DNA of 64,000 nucleotides from Calliopsis andreniformis. Its lineage: Eukaryota > Arthropoda > Insecta > Hymenoptera > Andrenidae. Both the position numbers and the translations under genes were made by a program. The stretch is taken from the NCBI RefSeq assembly GCF_051401765.1, contig NW_027480440.1, positions 4,774,001-4,838,000 on the forward strand, in the 5' to 3' direction. Positions 12,199 through 25,168 of this stretch are shown piece by piece (position 1 is the first letter of the stretch; the number at the start of each line of letters is the position of its first letter). The notes under the pieces are model-generated. The model made no database searches. It was not told the DNA's origin and was given only the letters and a program-made list of their open reading frames with translations.

Positions 12199-13525
12199 AA
12201 TCCTAAATCCTCAATCATCAATCTTCAATCCTCAATACTCAGTCTTCAATCCTCAATCCTCAATCCTCAATCCTCAATCCTCAATCCTCAATAATCAATC
12301 CTCAATCTTCAATACTCAATCCTCAATCCTCAATCCTCAATCCTCAATACTCAATCTTCAATCCTCAATCCTCAATCCTCAATCCTCAATCCTCAATCCT
12401 CAGTCATCAATCCTCAATCCTCAATACTCAATCGTCAATACTCAATCGTCAATCCTCAGTCCTCACACTCAATTCTCAATCCTCAATCCTCAATCCACAA
12501 TCCTCAATCCTCAATCACCAACCTTCAATCCTCAATACTCAATCTTCAAACCTCAATCCTCAATTCTGAATCGTCAATCCTCATTCTTCAATCCTCAATA
12601 CCCAATCCTCAATCCTCAATCCTCAACCCTCAATCCTCAATACTCAATCTTCAATCCTCAATCCTCAATCCTCAATCCTCAATCCTCAATCCTCAGTAAT
12701 CAATCCTCAACCCTCAATACACAATCGTCAATCTTCAACACTCAATCATCAACACTCAATCCTCTATCTTCAATCCTCAATCCCCAATACTCAATCTTCA
12801 ATCCTCAATCCTCAATCCTCAATCCTCAATCCTCAATCCTCAATCTTCAATCCTCAATACTCAATCTTCAATTCTCAATCCGCAATCCTCAATCCTCAAT
12901 CCTCAATCCTCACTCCTCAATCTTCAATCCTCAACCGTCAGTCCTCGTACTCAATCCTCAACCCTCAATCCTCAATCTTCAATCATCAATACTCAATCTT
13001 CAATCCTCAATTCTCAATCCTCAATCTTCAATCCTCAATCCTCAATATTCAGCACACAACCATCAACCATCAATTCTCAATACTCAACCATCAATCCTCA
13101 ATTCTCAATACTCAATAGAATATCCTGAATTCTCATGATTCAATACTCAATCCACAATATTCAATAATCAAATCTCAATCCTCAAACATCAATTCTCAAC
13201 ACTCCATCCTCAACACTCGGTCCTCTCTCTTCAATCCTCCATCCTCAATCCTCTATCCACAAGTGTCAATCCTCAATCCTCAATCCTCATCCCTCAATCC
13301 TCAGGCCTCAAACCTCAATTCCGAATCCTCAATCCTGAATGCTCAATCTTCAATCCTCCATACTCACTCTTCAATCCTCAATCTTCAATCCTCAATCCTC
13401 AATCCTCAATCCTCAATCGTCAATCCTCAATCCCCAATCCTCAATCTTCAATCCGCAGTCCTCAATCCTCAATCCTAGATCCTCAATCCCCAATCCTCAA
13501 TCCTTAATCCTCAATCTCCAATCCT
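12199..13525 (+). repeat. Copy of the 1.04-2.4 kb module
   Basis: This stretch follows 1,035-2,354 at an offset of about 11,164-11,171 bp. The A signature 1942 matches 13113, and the frame openings 2092 and 2168 match 13263 and 13339. It contains the B-core-deleted form. It directly precedes a further copy that begins at 13,526, so related modules lie side by side. Confidence 0.82.
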
Positions 13526-16500
13526 CAATCCCCAGTCCTCAATCTTCAATCCTCAATGCTCAATCCTCAATCCTCAATCCTCAGTCCTCAATCCTCAATC
13601 CTCAATCATCAATCCTCAATCCTCAACCGTCAGTCCTCGTCCTCAGTCCTCAACCCTCAGTAATCAATCCTCAAACCTCAATCCTCAACCGTCAGTCCTC
13701 GTCCTCAATCCTCAACCCTCAATCCTCAATCCTCAATCTTCAATCATCAATACTCAATCTTCAATCCTCAATTCTCAACCCTCAATCTTCAATCCTCAAT
13801 CCTTAATCCTCAATCTTCAATCCTCAATCCTCAATCCTTAATCCTCAATCTTCAATCCTCAATCCCCAGTCCTCAATCCTCAATCTTCAATCCTCAATAC
13901 TCAATCTTCAATTCTCAATCCGCAATCCTCAATCCTCAATCCTCAATCCTCAATCCTCAATCCTCAATCTTCAATCCTCAACCGTCAGTCCTCGTACTCA
14001 ATCCTCAACCCTCAATCCTCAATCCTCAATCTTCAATCATCAATACTCAATCTTCAATCCTCAATTCTCAATCCTCAATCTTCAATTCTCAATCCTCAAT
14101 ATTCAGCACACAACTATCAATCATCAATCCTCAATACTCAACCATCAATCCTCAATTCTCAATACTCAATAGAATATCCTGAATTCTCATGATTCAATAC
14201 TCAATCCACAATATTCAATAATCAAAACTCAATCCACAAACATCAATTCTCAACACTCCATCCTCAACACTCGGTCCTCTCTCTTCAATCCTCCATCGTC
14301 AATCCTCTATTAACAAGTGTCAATCCTCAATCCTCAATCCTCAACCCTCAATCCTCAGGCCACAAACCTCAATTCCGAATCCTCAATCCTGAATGCTCAA
14401 TCTTCATCCCACAGTCCGCAACAATCAATTGTCAATCCTCAATCCTCAATAGAGTATCCTCAATTCACAGTTATCAATACTCAATCCCCAATCTTCAATC
14501 TTCAAATCTCAATCCACAGACATCAATTCTCATCACTCAATCCTCAACACTCAGTCCTCAATCCTAAATCCTCAATCATCAATCTTCAATCCTCAATACT
14601 CAGTCTTCAATCCTCAATCCTCAATCCTCAATCCTCAATCATCAATCCTCAATCTTCAATACTCAATCCTCAATCCTCAATCCTCAATCCTCAATACTCA
14701 ATCTTCAATCCTCAATCCTCAATCCTCAATCCTCAATCCTCAATCCTCAGTCCTCAATCCTCAATCCTCAATACTCAATCGTCAATACTCAATCGTCAAT
14801 CCTCAGTCCTCACACTCAATTCTCAATCCTCAATCCTCAATCCACAATCCTCAATCCTCAATCACCAACCTTCAATCCTCAATACTCAATCTTCAATCCA
14901 CAATCCTCAATTCTGAATCGTCAATCCTCATTCTTCAATCCTCAATACCCAACACTCAATCCTCAATCCTCAACCCTCAATCCTCAATACTCAATCTTCA
15001 ATCCTCAATCCTCAATCCTCAATCCTCAATCCTCAATCCTCGGTAATCAATCCTCAATCCTCAATACACAATCGTCAATCTTCAACACTCAATCATCAAC
15101 ACTCAATCCTCAATCTTCAATCCTCAATCCCCAATACTCAATCTTCTATCCTCAATCCTCAATCCTCAATCCTCAATCCTCAATCTTCAATCCTCAATAC
15201 TCAATCTTCAATTCTCAATCCGCAATCCTCAATCCTCAATCCTCAATCCTCAATCCTCAATCTTCAATCCTCAACCGTCAGTCCTCGTACTCAATCCTCA
15301 ACCCTCAATCCTCAATCCTCAATCTTCAATCATCAATACTCAATCTTCAATCCTCAATTCTCAATCCTCAATCTTCAATCCTCAATCCTCAATATTCAGC
15401 ACACAGCCATCAACCATCAATTCTCAATACTCAACCATCAATCCTCAATTCTCAATACTCAATAGAATATCCTGAATTCTCATGATTCAATACTCAATCC
15501 ACAATATTCAATAATCAAATCTCAATCCTCAAACATCAATTCTCAACACTCCATCCTCAACACTCGGTCCTCTCTCTTCAATCCTCCATCCTCAATCCTC
15601 TATCAATAAGTGTCAATCCTCAATCCTCAATCCTCAACCCTCAATCCTCAGGCCTCAAACCTCAATTCCGAATCCTCAATCCTGAATGCTCAATCTTCAA
15701 CCCTCCATACTCAATCTTCAATCCTCAATATTCAATCCTCAATCCTCAATCCTCAATCCTCAAACCTCAATCTTCAATCCTCAATACTCAATCTTCGATC
15801 CTCAATCCTCAACCCACCATCCTCAATCCTCAATCCTCAATCCTCAGCCCTCAATCCTCATTCCTCAAACCTCAATCCTCAACCCTCAGTCCTCATCCTC
15901 AATTCTCAATTCTCAATCCTCAATCCTCAATTTTCAATCTTCAATCCTCAATAATCAATCTCCAATTCTAGATCTTCAATCCCCAATACTCGATCGTTAA
16001 TCCTCAATCTTCAATCCTCAATCCCCAGTCCTCAATCCTCAATACTCAATCTTCAATCATTAATCCTCAGTCCTCAAACCTCAATTCCGAATCCTCAATC
16101 CTGAATGCTCAATCTTCATCCCTCAGTCCGCAACAATCAATTGTCAATCCTCAATCCTCAATAGAATATCCTCAATTCACAGTTTTCAATACTCAATCCT
16201 CAATCTTCAATCTTCATGTCTCCATCCACAAACATCGATTCTCATCACTCAACCCTCAAGACTCAGTCCTCAATCTTCAATCCTCGATCCTCAATCCTCA
16301 ATCCTCAATCCCCAATAGTCAATCTCCAATCCTAGAACCTCAATCCCCAATCCTTAATTCTTAATCCTCAATCTTCAATCCTCAGTCCTCAATTCTCAAT
16401 CCTCAGTACTCAATCCTCAATCCTCAATCCTCAATTCCCAATCCTCAATCTTCAATCCTCAATCCTCAATCCTCAATCCTCAAGCCTCAATAGTCAATCC

Positions 16501-16706
16501 TCAATCTTCAATCCTGAATACTCAGTCTTCAATCCTCAATACTCAATCTTCAATCATCAACCCTCAATCCTCTATCCACAATCCACAATCCTCAATCCTC
16601 AATCACCAACCTTCAATCCTCAATACTCAATCTTCAATCCCCAATCCTCAATCCTGAATCGTCAATCCTCATTCTTCAATCCCCAATACCCAATCCTCAA
16701 TCCTCA
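13526..16706 (+). repeat. Segmental duplicate of 1-3,565 (offset 13,525)
   Basis: Landmarks A 642/14167 and B 922/14447 share offset 13,525, and A 1942/15460 has 13,518 (one heptamer lost). After about 15,740 the offset becomes 13,141: 377 bp corresponding to roughly 2,230-2,610 are absent here, and B 3018 matches 16159. Similarity ends near 16,706. Single-base differences are sparse by eye. Confidence 0.85.
14167..14558 (+). repeat. A-B signature pair, 280-bp spacing
   Basis: A starts at 14167 and B at 14447. The pair duplicates 642-1033, including the GTATCCT second heptamer of B and the GTG-led open frame just upstream of B (14317, matching 792). Confidence 0.9.
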
Positions 16707-19417
16707 ATCCTCATTCCTCAAACCTCAATCCTCAACCCTCAATCCTCAATTTTCAATCTTCAATCCTCAATAATCAATCTCCAATTCTAGATCCTCAATC
16801 CCCAATACTCGATCGTTAATCCTCAATCTTCAATCCTCAATCCCCAGTCCTCAATCCTCAATACTCAATCTTGAATCCTTAATCCTCAATCCTCAATATT
16901 CAACACACAACCATCAACCATCAATTCTCAATACTCAACCATCAATCCTCAATTCTTAATACTCAATAGAATATCCTGAATTCTCATGATTCAATACTCA
17001 ATCCACAATATTCAATAATCAAATCTCGATCCTCAAACATCAACTCTCAACACTCAATCCTCAACACTCGGACCACTCCCTTCAATCCTCCATCCTCAAT
17101 CCTCTATCCTCATGCGTCAATCCTCAACCCTCAATCCTCAACCCTCAATCCTCAGTCCTCAAACCTCAATTCCGAATCCTCAATCCTGAATGCTCAATCT
17201 TCATCCCTCAGTCCGCAACAATCAATTGTCAATCCTCAATCCTCAATAGAATATCCTCAATTCACAGTTTTCAATACTCAATCCCCAATCTTCAATCTTC
17301 AAATCTCAATCCACAGACATCAATTCTCATCACTCAACCCTCAACACTCAGTCCTCAATCTTCAATCCTCAATCCTCAATCCTCAATCTTCAATCCTCCA
17401 TACTCAATCTTCAATCCTCAATCCTCAATCATCAATCCTCAATCCTCAATCCTCAGTCATCAATCCTCAATCTTCAATACTCAATCTTCAATCCTCAATC
17501 CTCAATCCTAAGTCATCAATCCTCAATCTTCAATACTCAATCCTCAATCCTCAATCCTCAATCCTCAATCCTCAATACTCAATCTTCAATTCTCAATCCT
17601 CAATCCTCAATCCTCAATCCTCAATCCTCAGTAATCAATCCTCAATCCTCAATACACAATCGTCAATCTTCAACACTCAATCATCAACACTCAATCCTCA
17701 ATCTTCAATCCTCAATCCCCAATACTCAATCTTCAATCCTCAATCCTCAATCCTCAATCCTCAATCCTCAATCTTCAATCCTCAATACTCAATCTTCAAT
17801 TCTCAATCCGCAATCCTCAATCCTCTATCCTCAATCCTCAATCCTCAATCTTCAATCCTCAACCGTCAGTCCTCGTACTCAATCCTCAACTCTCAATCCT
17901 CAATCCTCAATCTTCAATCATCAATACTCAATCTTCAATCCTCAATTCTCAATCCTCAATCTTCAATCCTCAATCCTCAATATTCAGAACACAGCCATCA
18001 ACCATCAATTCTCAATACTCAACCATCAATCCTCAATTCTCAATACTCAATAGAATATCCTGAATTCTCATGATTCAATACTCAATCCACAATATTCAAT
18101 AATCAAATCTCAATCCTCAAACATCAGTTCTCAACACTCCATCCTCAACACTCGGTCCTCTCTCTTCAATCCCCCTTCCTCAATCCTCTATCCATAAGTG
18201 TCAATCCTCAACCCTCAATCCTCAACCCTCAATCCTCAGGCCTCAAACCTCAATTCCGAATCCTCAATCCTGAATGCTCAATCTTCAATCCTCCATACTC
18301 AATCTTCAATCCTCAATCTTCAATCCTCAATCCTCAATCCTCAATCCTCAACCGTCAATCCTCAATCCCCAATCCTCAATCTTCAATCCGCAGTCCTCAA
18401 TCCTCAATCCTAGATCCTCAATCCCCAATCCTCAATCCTTAATCCTCAATCTTCAATCCTCAATCCCCAGTCCTCAACCTTCAATCCTCAATGCTCAATC
18501 CTCAATCCTCAATCCTCAGTCCTCAATCCTCAATCCTCAATCATCAATCCTCAATCCTCAACCGTCAGTCCTCGTCCTCAGTCCTCAACCCTCAGTAATC
18601 AATCCTCAAACCTCAATCCTCAACCGTCAGTCCTCGTCCTCAATCCTCAACCCTCAACCCTCAATTCTCAATACTCAATAGAATATCCTGAATTCTCATG
18701 GTTCAATGCTCAATCCCCAATCATCGATCTTCAAATCTCAATCTACAAACATCAATTCTCATCACTCAACCCTCAACACTCAGTTCTGAATCTTCAATCC
18801 TCAATCCTCAATCCTCAATCTTCAATCATCAATACTCAACCTTCAATCCTCAATCCTCAATTCTCAATCCGCAATCCTCAATCCTCAATCGTCAATCCTC
18901 AATCCCCAATCCTCAATCTTCAATCCTCAATCCTCAATCCTCGATACTCAATCCCCAATCTTCAATCCTCAATACTCAATCTTCAATACTCAATCCTCAA
19001 TCCTCAATCCTCAATCTTCAATCCTCAATACTCAATCTTCAATCTTCAATCCTCAATCCTCAATCCTCAATCCTCAATCCTCAATAGTCAATCTCAAACC
19101 TAGATCCTCAATCCCCAATCCTCAATCCTTAATCCTCAATCTTCAATCCTCAATCCTCAATTCTCAATCCTCAATACTCAATCCTCAATCCTCAATCCTC
19201 AATCCCCAATCCTCAATCTTCGATCCTCAATCCTCAATACCCAATCCTCAATCCTTAATCCTCAATCCTCAATCCTCAATCCTCAATTGTCAATCCTCAG
19301 TCCTCGTTCCTCAAACCTCAATCCTCAACCCTCAGTCCTCATCCTCAATTCTCAATTCTCAATCCTCATACCTCAATCTTCAATCCTCAATACTCAATCC
19401 TCAATCTTCAACACTCA
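16707..19417 (+). repeat. Mosaic block: A-B pair, B-deleted unit, hybrid
   Basis: An A-B pair lies at 16964/17244 (280 bp). From about 17,570 to 18,560 the block copies 1,460-2,460 (offset 16,106), with A at 18048 and the B-deleted flank at 18274. The A/B hybrid at 18676 and its flank copy the 10,073-10,450 region (offset about 8,603). The AGATCCT marker recurs at about 18,410 and 19,086. No gene is present. Confidence 0.82.
16964..17355 (+). repeat. A-B signature pair, 280-bp spacing
   Basis: A starts at 16964 and B at 17244. Here the sixteenth A heptamer is CGGACCA and the next CTCCCTT, against CGGTCCT and CTCTCTT in most copies, so this copy is somewhat diverged. Confidence 0.85.
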
Positions 19418-20793
19418 ATCCTCAATCCTCAATCCTCAATCATCAATCCTCAATCTTCGATACTCAATCCTCAACCCTCAATCCTCAATCCTCAATACTC
19501 AAACATCAATTCTCAACTCCCAATACTCAATAGAATATCCTGAATTCTCCGTATTCAATACTCAAACCTCAATCCTCAACCATCAGCCCTCATCCTCCAC
19601 CCTCAATCCTCAATCCTCAAGCCTCAATCTTCAATCCTCAATACTCAATCTTCGATCCTCAATCCTCAACCCACAATCCTCAATCCTCAATCCTCAATCC
19701 TCAGCCCTCAATCCTCATTCCTCAAACCTCAATCCTCAACCGTCAGTCCTCATCCTCAATTCTCAATTCTCAATCCTCAATCCTCAATTTTCAATCTTCA
19801 ATCCTCAATAATCAATCTCCAATTCTAGATCCTCAATCCCCAATACTCGATCGTTAATACTCAATCTTCAATCCTCAATCCCCAGTCCTCAATCCTCAAT
19901 ACTCAATCTTCAATCCTTAATCCTCAGTCCTCAAACCTCAATTCCGAATCCTCAATCCTGAATGCTCAATCTTCATCCCTCAGTCCGCAACAATCAATTG
20001 TCAATCCTCAATCCTCAATAGAATATCCTCAATTCACAGTTTTCAATACTCAATCCTCAATCTTCAATCTTCATGTCTCCATCCACAAACATCGATTCTC
20101 ATCACTCAACCCTCAACACTCAGTCCTCAATCTTCAATCCTCGATCCTCAATACTCAATCCTCAATCCTCAATAGTCAATCTCCAATCCTATATCCTCAA
20201 TCCCCAATCCTTAATTCTTAATCCTCAATCTTCAATCCTCAATGCTCAATTCTCAATCCTCAGTAATCAATCCTCAATCCTCAATCCTCAATTCCCAATC
20301 CTCAATCTTCAATCCTCAATCCTCAATCCTCAATCCTCAAGCCTCAATCCTCAATCCTCAATCTTCAATCCTGAATACTCAGTCTTCAATCCTCAATACT
20401 CAATCTTCAATCATCAACCCTCAATCCTCAATCCACAATCCACAATCCTCAATCCTCAATCACCAACCTTCAATCCTCAATACTCAATCTTCAATCCCCA
20501 ATCCTCAATCCTGAATCGTCAATCCTCATTCTTCAATCCTCAATACCCAATCCTCAATCCTCAATCCTCAATCCTCAATCCTCAATACTCAGTATTCAAT
20601 CCTCAATCCTCAATCCTCAATCCTCAATCCTCAATCCTCAGTCATCAATCCTCAATCCTCAATACAAAATCGTCAATCCTCAGTCCTCAATTCTCAACCC
20701 TCAATCCTCGTTCCTCAAACCTCAATCCTCAACCCTCAGTCCTCATCCTCAATTCTCAATCCTCAATCCTCAAACCTCAATCTTCAATCCTCA
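19418..20793 (+). repeat. Segmental duplicate of 2,420-3,795 (offset 16,998)
   Basis: It contains the C signature at 19528 and the B signature at 20016. The 90-codon frame at 20242-20514 translates identically to the one at 3244-3516. The right edge runs into the next block near 20,800. Confidence 0.85.
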
Positions 20794-21616
20794 ATCCTCA
20801 ATCCTCAATCCTCATCCTTCAATCCTCAATACTCAATCTTCAATCCTCAATCCTAAATCCTCAATCCTCAATTCTCAATCCTCAATCCTCAGTCCTCAGT
20901 CCTCAAACCTCAATCCTAAACCCTCAGCCCTCATCCTCAATCCTCAATCCTTATTCCTCAATCCTCAACCTTCAATCCTCAATACACAATTTTCAATCCT
21001 CAATCCTCAATCCTCAATCCTCAATCCTCAATCCTCAGTCCTCACTCCTCATTCATCAATCCTCAATCTTCAATACTCAATCCTCAATCCTCAATCCTCA
21101 ATCCTCAATACTCAATCTTCAATCCTCAATCCTCAATCCTCAAACCTCAATCCTCAATCCTCAGTCATCAATCCTCAATCCTCAATACTCAGTCGTCAAT
21201 CCTCAGTCCTCAATTCTCAGTCCTCAATCCTCATTCCTCAAACCTCAATCCTCAACCCTCAGTCCTCAATCTTCAATACTCAATAATCAATCTCCAATCC
21301 TAGATCCTCAATCCCCAATCCTCAATCCTTAATCCTCAATCTTCAATCCTCAATCCTCAATCTTCAGTCATCATTCCTCAATCCTCAATCCTCAATCCTC
21401 AATCGTCAGTCTTCAATCCTCAATACTCAATCTGCAATCCTCAGTCCTCAATCCTCAACCCTCAATCCTCAATCCTCAACCTTCAATCATCAATGCTCAA
21501 TCTTCAGTCCTCAATTCTCAATCCTCAATCCTCAATCCTCAATCCTCAATATTCAACACACATCTATCAACCATCAATTCTCAGTACTCAACCATCATTC
21601 CTCAATTCTCAATACT

Positions 21617-22008
21617 CAATAGAATATCCTGAATTCTCATGATTGAATACTCAATCCACAATATTCAATAATCAAACCTCGATCCTCAAACATCAATTCT
21701 CAACACTCAATCCTCAACACTCTGTCCTCTCTCATCAATCCTCCATCCTCAATCCTCTATCCTCAAGCGCCAATCCTCAATCCTCAATCCTCAACCCTCA
21801 ATCCTCAGTCCTCAAATCTCAATTCCGAATCCTCAATCCTGAATGCTGAATCTTCATCCCTCAGTCCGCAACAATCAATTGTCAATCCTCCATCCTTAAT
21901 AGAATATCCACAATTCACAGTTTTCAATACTCTATCCCCAATCTTCAGTCTTCAAATCTCAATCCACAGACATCAATACTCATCACTCAACCCTCAACAC
22001 TCAGTCCT
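21617..22008 (+). repeat. A-B signature pair, 280-bp spacing
   Basis: A starts at 21617 and B at 21897. In this subfamily the first heptamer of B is TAATAGA (instead of CAATAGA) and the second is ATATCCA, marks shared by 23323, 30503 and 31929. Confidence 0.9.
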
Positions 22009-23042
22009 CAATCTTCAATCCTCAATCCTCAACCCTCAATCTTCAATCCTCCATACTCAATCTTCAATCCTCAATCCTCAATCATCAATCCTCAATCCTC
22101 AATCCTCAATCCTCAATCCTCAATCCTCAATCCTCAATAGTCAATCTCCAATCCTAGATCCTCAATCCCCAATCCTCAATCCATAATCTTCAATCTTCAA
22201 TCCTCAATCCTCAATTTCAATCCTGAATACTCAATCTTCAACCCTCAATCCTCAATCCTCAATCCTCAATTCTCAATCCTCAATCCTCAATCTTCAATTC
22301 CCAATACTCAATCTTCAATCCTCAATCCTCAGTCCTCAAACCACAGTTCTGAATCCTCAATCCTGAATCCTCTATCTTCAGCTCTCAGTCCACAACAATC
22401 ACTTGACAATTCTCAATCCTCAATAGAATATCTTCAATTCACAGTTTTCAATACTCAATACTCAATCTGCAATCTTCCAACCTCTATCCACAAACATCAA
22501 TTCTCATCACTCAACCCTCAACACTCAGTCCACAATGTTCAATCCTCAATCCTTAATTCTCAATCTTCATTCCTCAATACTGAATCTTCAATCCTCAATA
22601 CTCAATCTTCAATCCTCAATCCTCAATCCTCAATCCTCAATCCCCAATCCTCAATCATCAATCCTCTATCTTCAATCCTCAACCCTCAATCCTCAATCCA
22701 CAATCCTCAATCTTCAATCATCAATCTTCAATCCTCAATACTCAATCTTCAATCCTCATTCTTGAATCCTCAATACCCAATCCTCAATCCTCAATCCTGA
22801 ATACTCCATCCTCAATTCTCAATCCTCAATCCTCTGTCCTCAGTTCTCAAACCTCAATCCTCAACCCTCAGCCCTCATCCTCAATCCTCAATCTTAAATC
22901 CTCAATCCTCAACCTTCAATCATCAATGCTCAATCTTCAATCCTCAATCCTCAATCCTCAATCCTCAATCCTCAATATTCAACACACATCTATCAACCAT
23001 CAATTCTCAGTACTCAACCATCATTCCTCAATTCTCAATACT

Positions 23043-23434
23043 CAATAGAATATCCTGAATTCTCATGATTGAATACTCAATCCACAATATTCAATAATCA
23101 AACCTCGGTCCTCAAACATCAATTCTCAACACTCAATCCTCAACACTCTGTCCTCTCTCATCAATCCTCCATCCTCAACCCTCTATCCTCAAGCGCCAAT
23201 CCTCAATCCTCAATCCTCAACCCTCAATCCTCAGTCCTCAAATCTCAATTCCGAATCCTCAATCCTGAATGCTGAACCTTCATCCCTCAGTCCGCAACAA
23301 TCAATTGTCAATCCTCCATCCTTAATAGAATATCCACAATTCACAGTTTTCAATACTCTATCCCCAATCTTCAATCTTCAAATCTCAATCCACAGACATC
23401 AATACTCATCACTCAACCCTCAACACTCAGTCCT
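23043..23434 (+). repeat. A-B signature pair, 280-bp spacing
   Basis: A starts at 23043 and B at 23323, both 1,426 bp after the preceding pair. The flank carries CGGTCCT where the first pair has CGATCCT, and this difference is preserved in the duplicate at 31649. Confidence 0.9.
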
Positions 23435-24685
23435 CAATCTTCAATCCTCAATCCTCAACCCTCAATCTTCAATCCTCCATACTCAATCTTCAATCCTCAA
23501 TCCTCAATCATCAATCCTGAATCCTCAATCCTCAATCCTCAATCCTCAATCCTCAATCCTCAATAGTCAATCTTCAATCCTAGATCCTCAATCCCCAATC
23601 CTCAATCCATAATCTTCAATCTTCAATCCTCAATCCTCAATTTCAATCCTGAATACTCAATCTTCAACCCTCAATCCTCAATCCTCAATCCTCAATCCTC
23701 AATCCTCAATTTTCAATTCCCAATACTCAATCTTCAATCCTCAGTCCTCAGACCTCAAACCACAGTTCTGAATCCTCAATCCTGAATCCTCTATCTTCAG
23801 CTCTCAGTCCACAACAATCACTTGACAATTCTCAATCCTCAATAGAATATCTTCAATTCACAGTTTTCAATACTCAATACTCAATCTGCAATCTTCCAAC
23901 CTCTATCCACAAACATCAATTCTCATCACTCAACCCTCAACACTCAGTCCACAATGTTCAATCCTCAATCCTTAATTCTCAATCTTCATTCCTCAATACT
24001 GAATCTTCAATCCTCAATACTCAATCTTCAATCCTCAATCCTCAATCCTCAATCCTCAATCCCCAGTCCTCAATCATCAATCCTCTATCTTCAATCCTCA
24101 ACCCTCAATCCTCAATCCACAATCCTCAATCTTCAATCATCAATCTTCAATCCTCAATACTCAATCTTCAATCCTCATTCTTCAATCCTCAATACCCAAT
24201 CCTCAATCCTCAATCCTGAATACTCCATCCACAATTCTCAATCCTCAATCCTCAGTCCTCAGTTCTCAAACCTCAATCCTCAGCCCTCAGCCCTCATCCT
24301 CAATCCTCAATCTTAAATCCTCAATCCTCAACCTTCAATCCTGAATACTCAATCTTCAATCCTCAATCCTCAATCCTCAATCCTCAATCCTCAATACTCA
24401 ATCTTCAATACTCAATACTCAATCTTCAATCCTCAATCCTCAATCCCCAATCCTCAATCCTCAATCCTCAATCGTCAGTCTTCAATCCTCAATACTCAAT
24501 CTGCAATCCTCAGTCCTCAATCCTCAACCCTCAATCCTCAATCCTCAACCTTCAATCATCAATGCTCAATCTTCAATCCTCAATTCTCAATCCTCAATCC
24601 TCAATCCTCAATCCTCAATATTCAACACACATCTGTCAACCATCAATTCTCAGTACTCAACCATCATTCCTCAATTCTCAATACT

Positions 24686-25077
24686 CAATAGAATATCCTG
24701 AATTCTCATGATTCAATACTCAATCCACAATATTCATTAATCAAACCTCGATCCTCAAACATCAATTCTCAACACTCAATCCTCAACACTCTGTCCTCTC
24801 TCATCAATCCTCCATCCTCAATCCTCTATCCTCAAGCGTCAATCCTCAATCCTCAATCCTCAACCCTCAATCGTCAGTCCTCAGATCTCAATTCCGAATC
24901 CTCAATCCTGAATGCTGAATCTTCATCCCTCAGTCCGCAACAATCAATTGTCAATCCTCCATCCTTAACAGAATATCCACAATTCACAGTTTTCAATACT
25001 CTATCCCCAATCTTCAATATTCAAATCTCAATCCACAGACATCAATTCTCATCACTCAACCCTCAACACTCAGTCCT
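24686..25077 (+). repeat. A-B signature pair, 280-bp spacing
   Basis: A starts at 24686 and B at 24966. B opens with TAACAGA, a further change from TAATAGA that is shared only with the copy at 33572. Confidence 0.9.
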
Positions 25078-25168
25078 CAATCTTCAATCCTCAATCCTCA
25101 ACCCTCAATCTTCAATCCTCCATACTCAATCTTCAATCCTCAATCCACAATCATCAATCCTCAATCCT

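Larger units (their letters stand above)
20850..25168 (+). repeat. 4.3-kb segment, left copy of the 8,606-bp duplication
   Basis: Three successive A-B units lie here: A 21617/B 21897, A 23043/B 23323 and A 24686/B 24966, each 280 bp apart. N-like signatures at 22421 and 23840 follow the first two. The first two units form a tandem repeat of 1,426 bp (A to A) or 1,419 bp (N to N). Every landmark recurs at +8,606 bp. A six-base CAATTT unit near 22,213 and 23,639 is also shared. Long + strand frames (21643, 22535, 23069, 23954) are artefacts. No gene is present. Confidence 0.9.

Noticed and set aside
20912..20930. CCTAAACCCT, identical to part of the plant telomere repeat
   Set aside because: It comes from a single heptamer variant (AAACCCT after CAATCCT), is isolated, and recurs only in the duplicate near 29,520. 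There is no tandem telomere tract.
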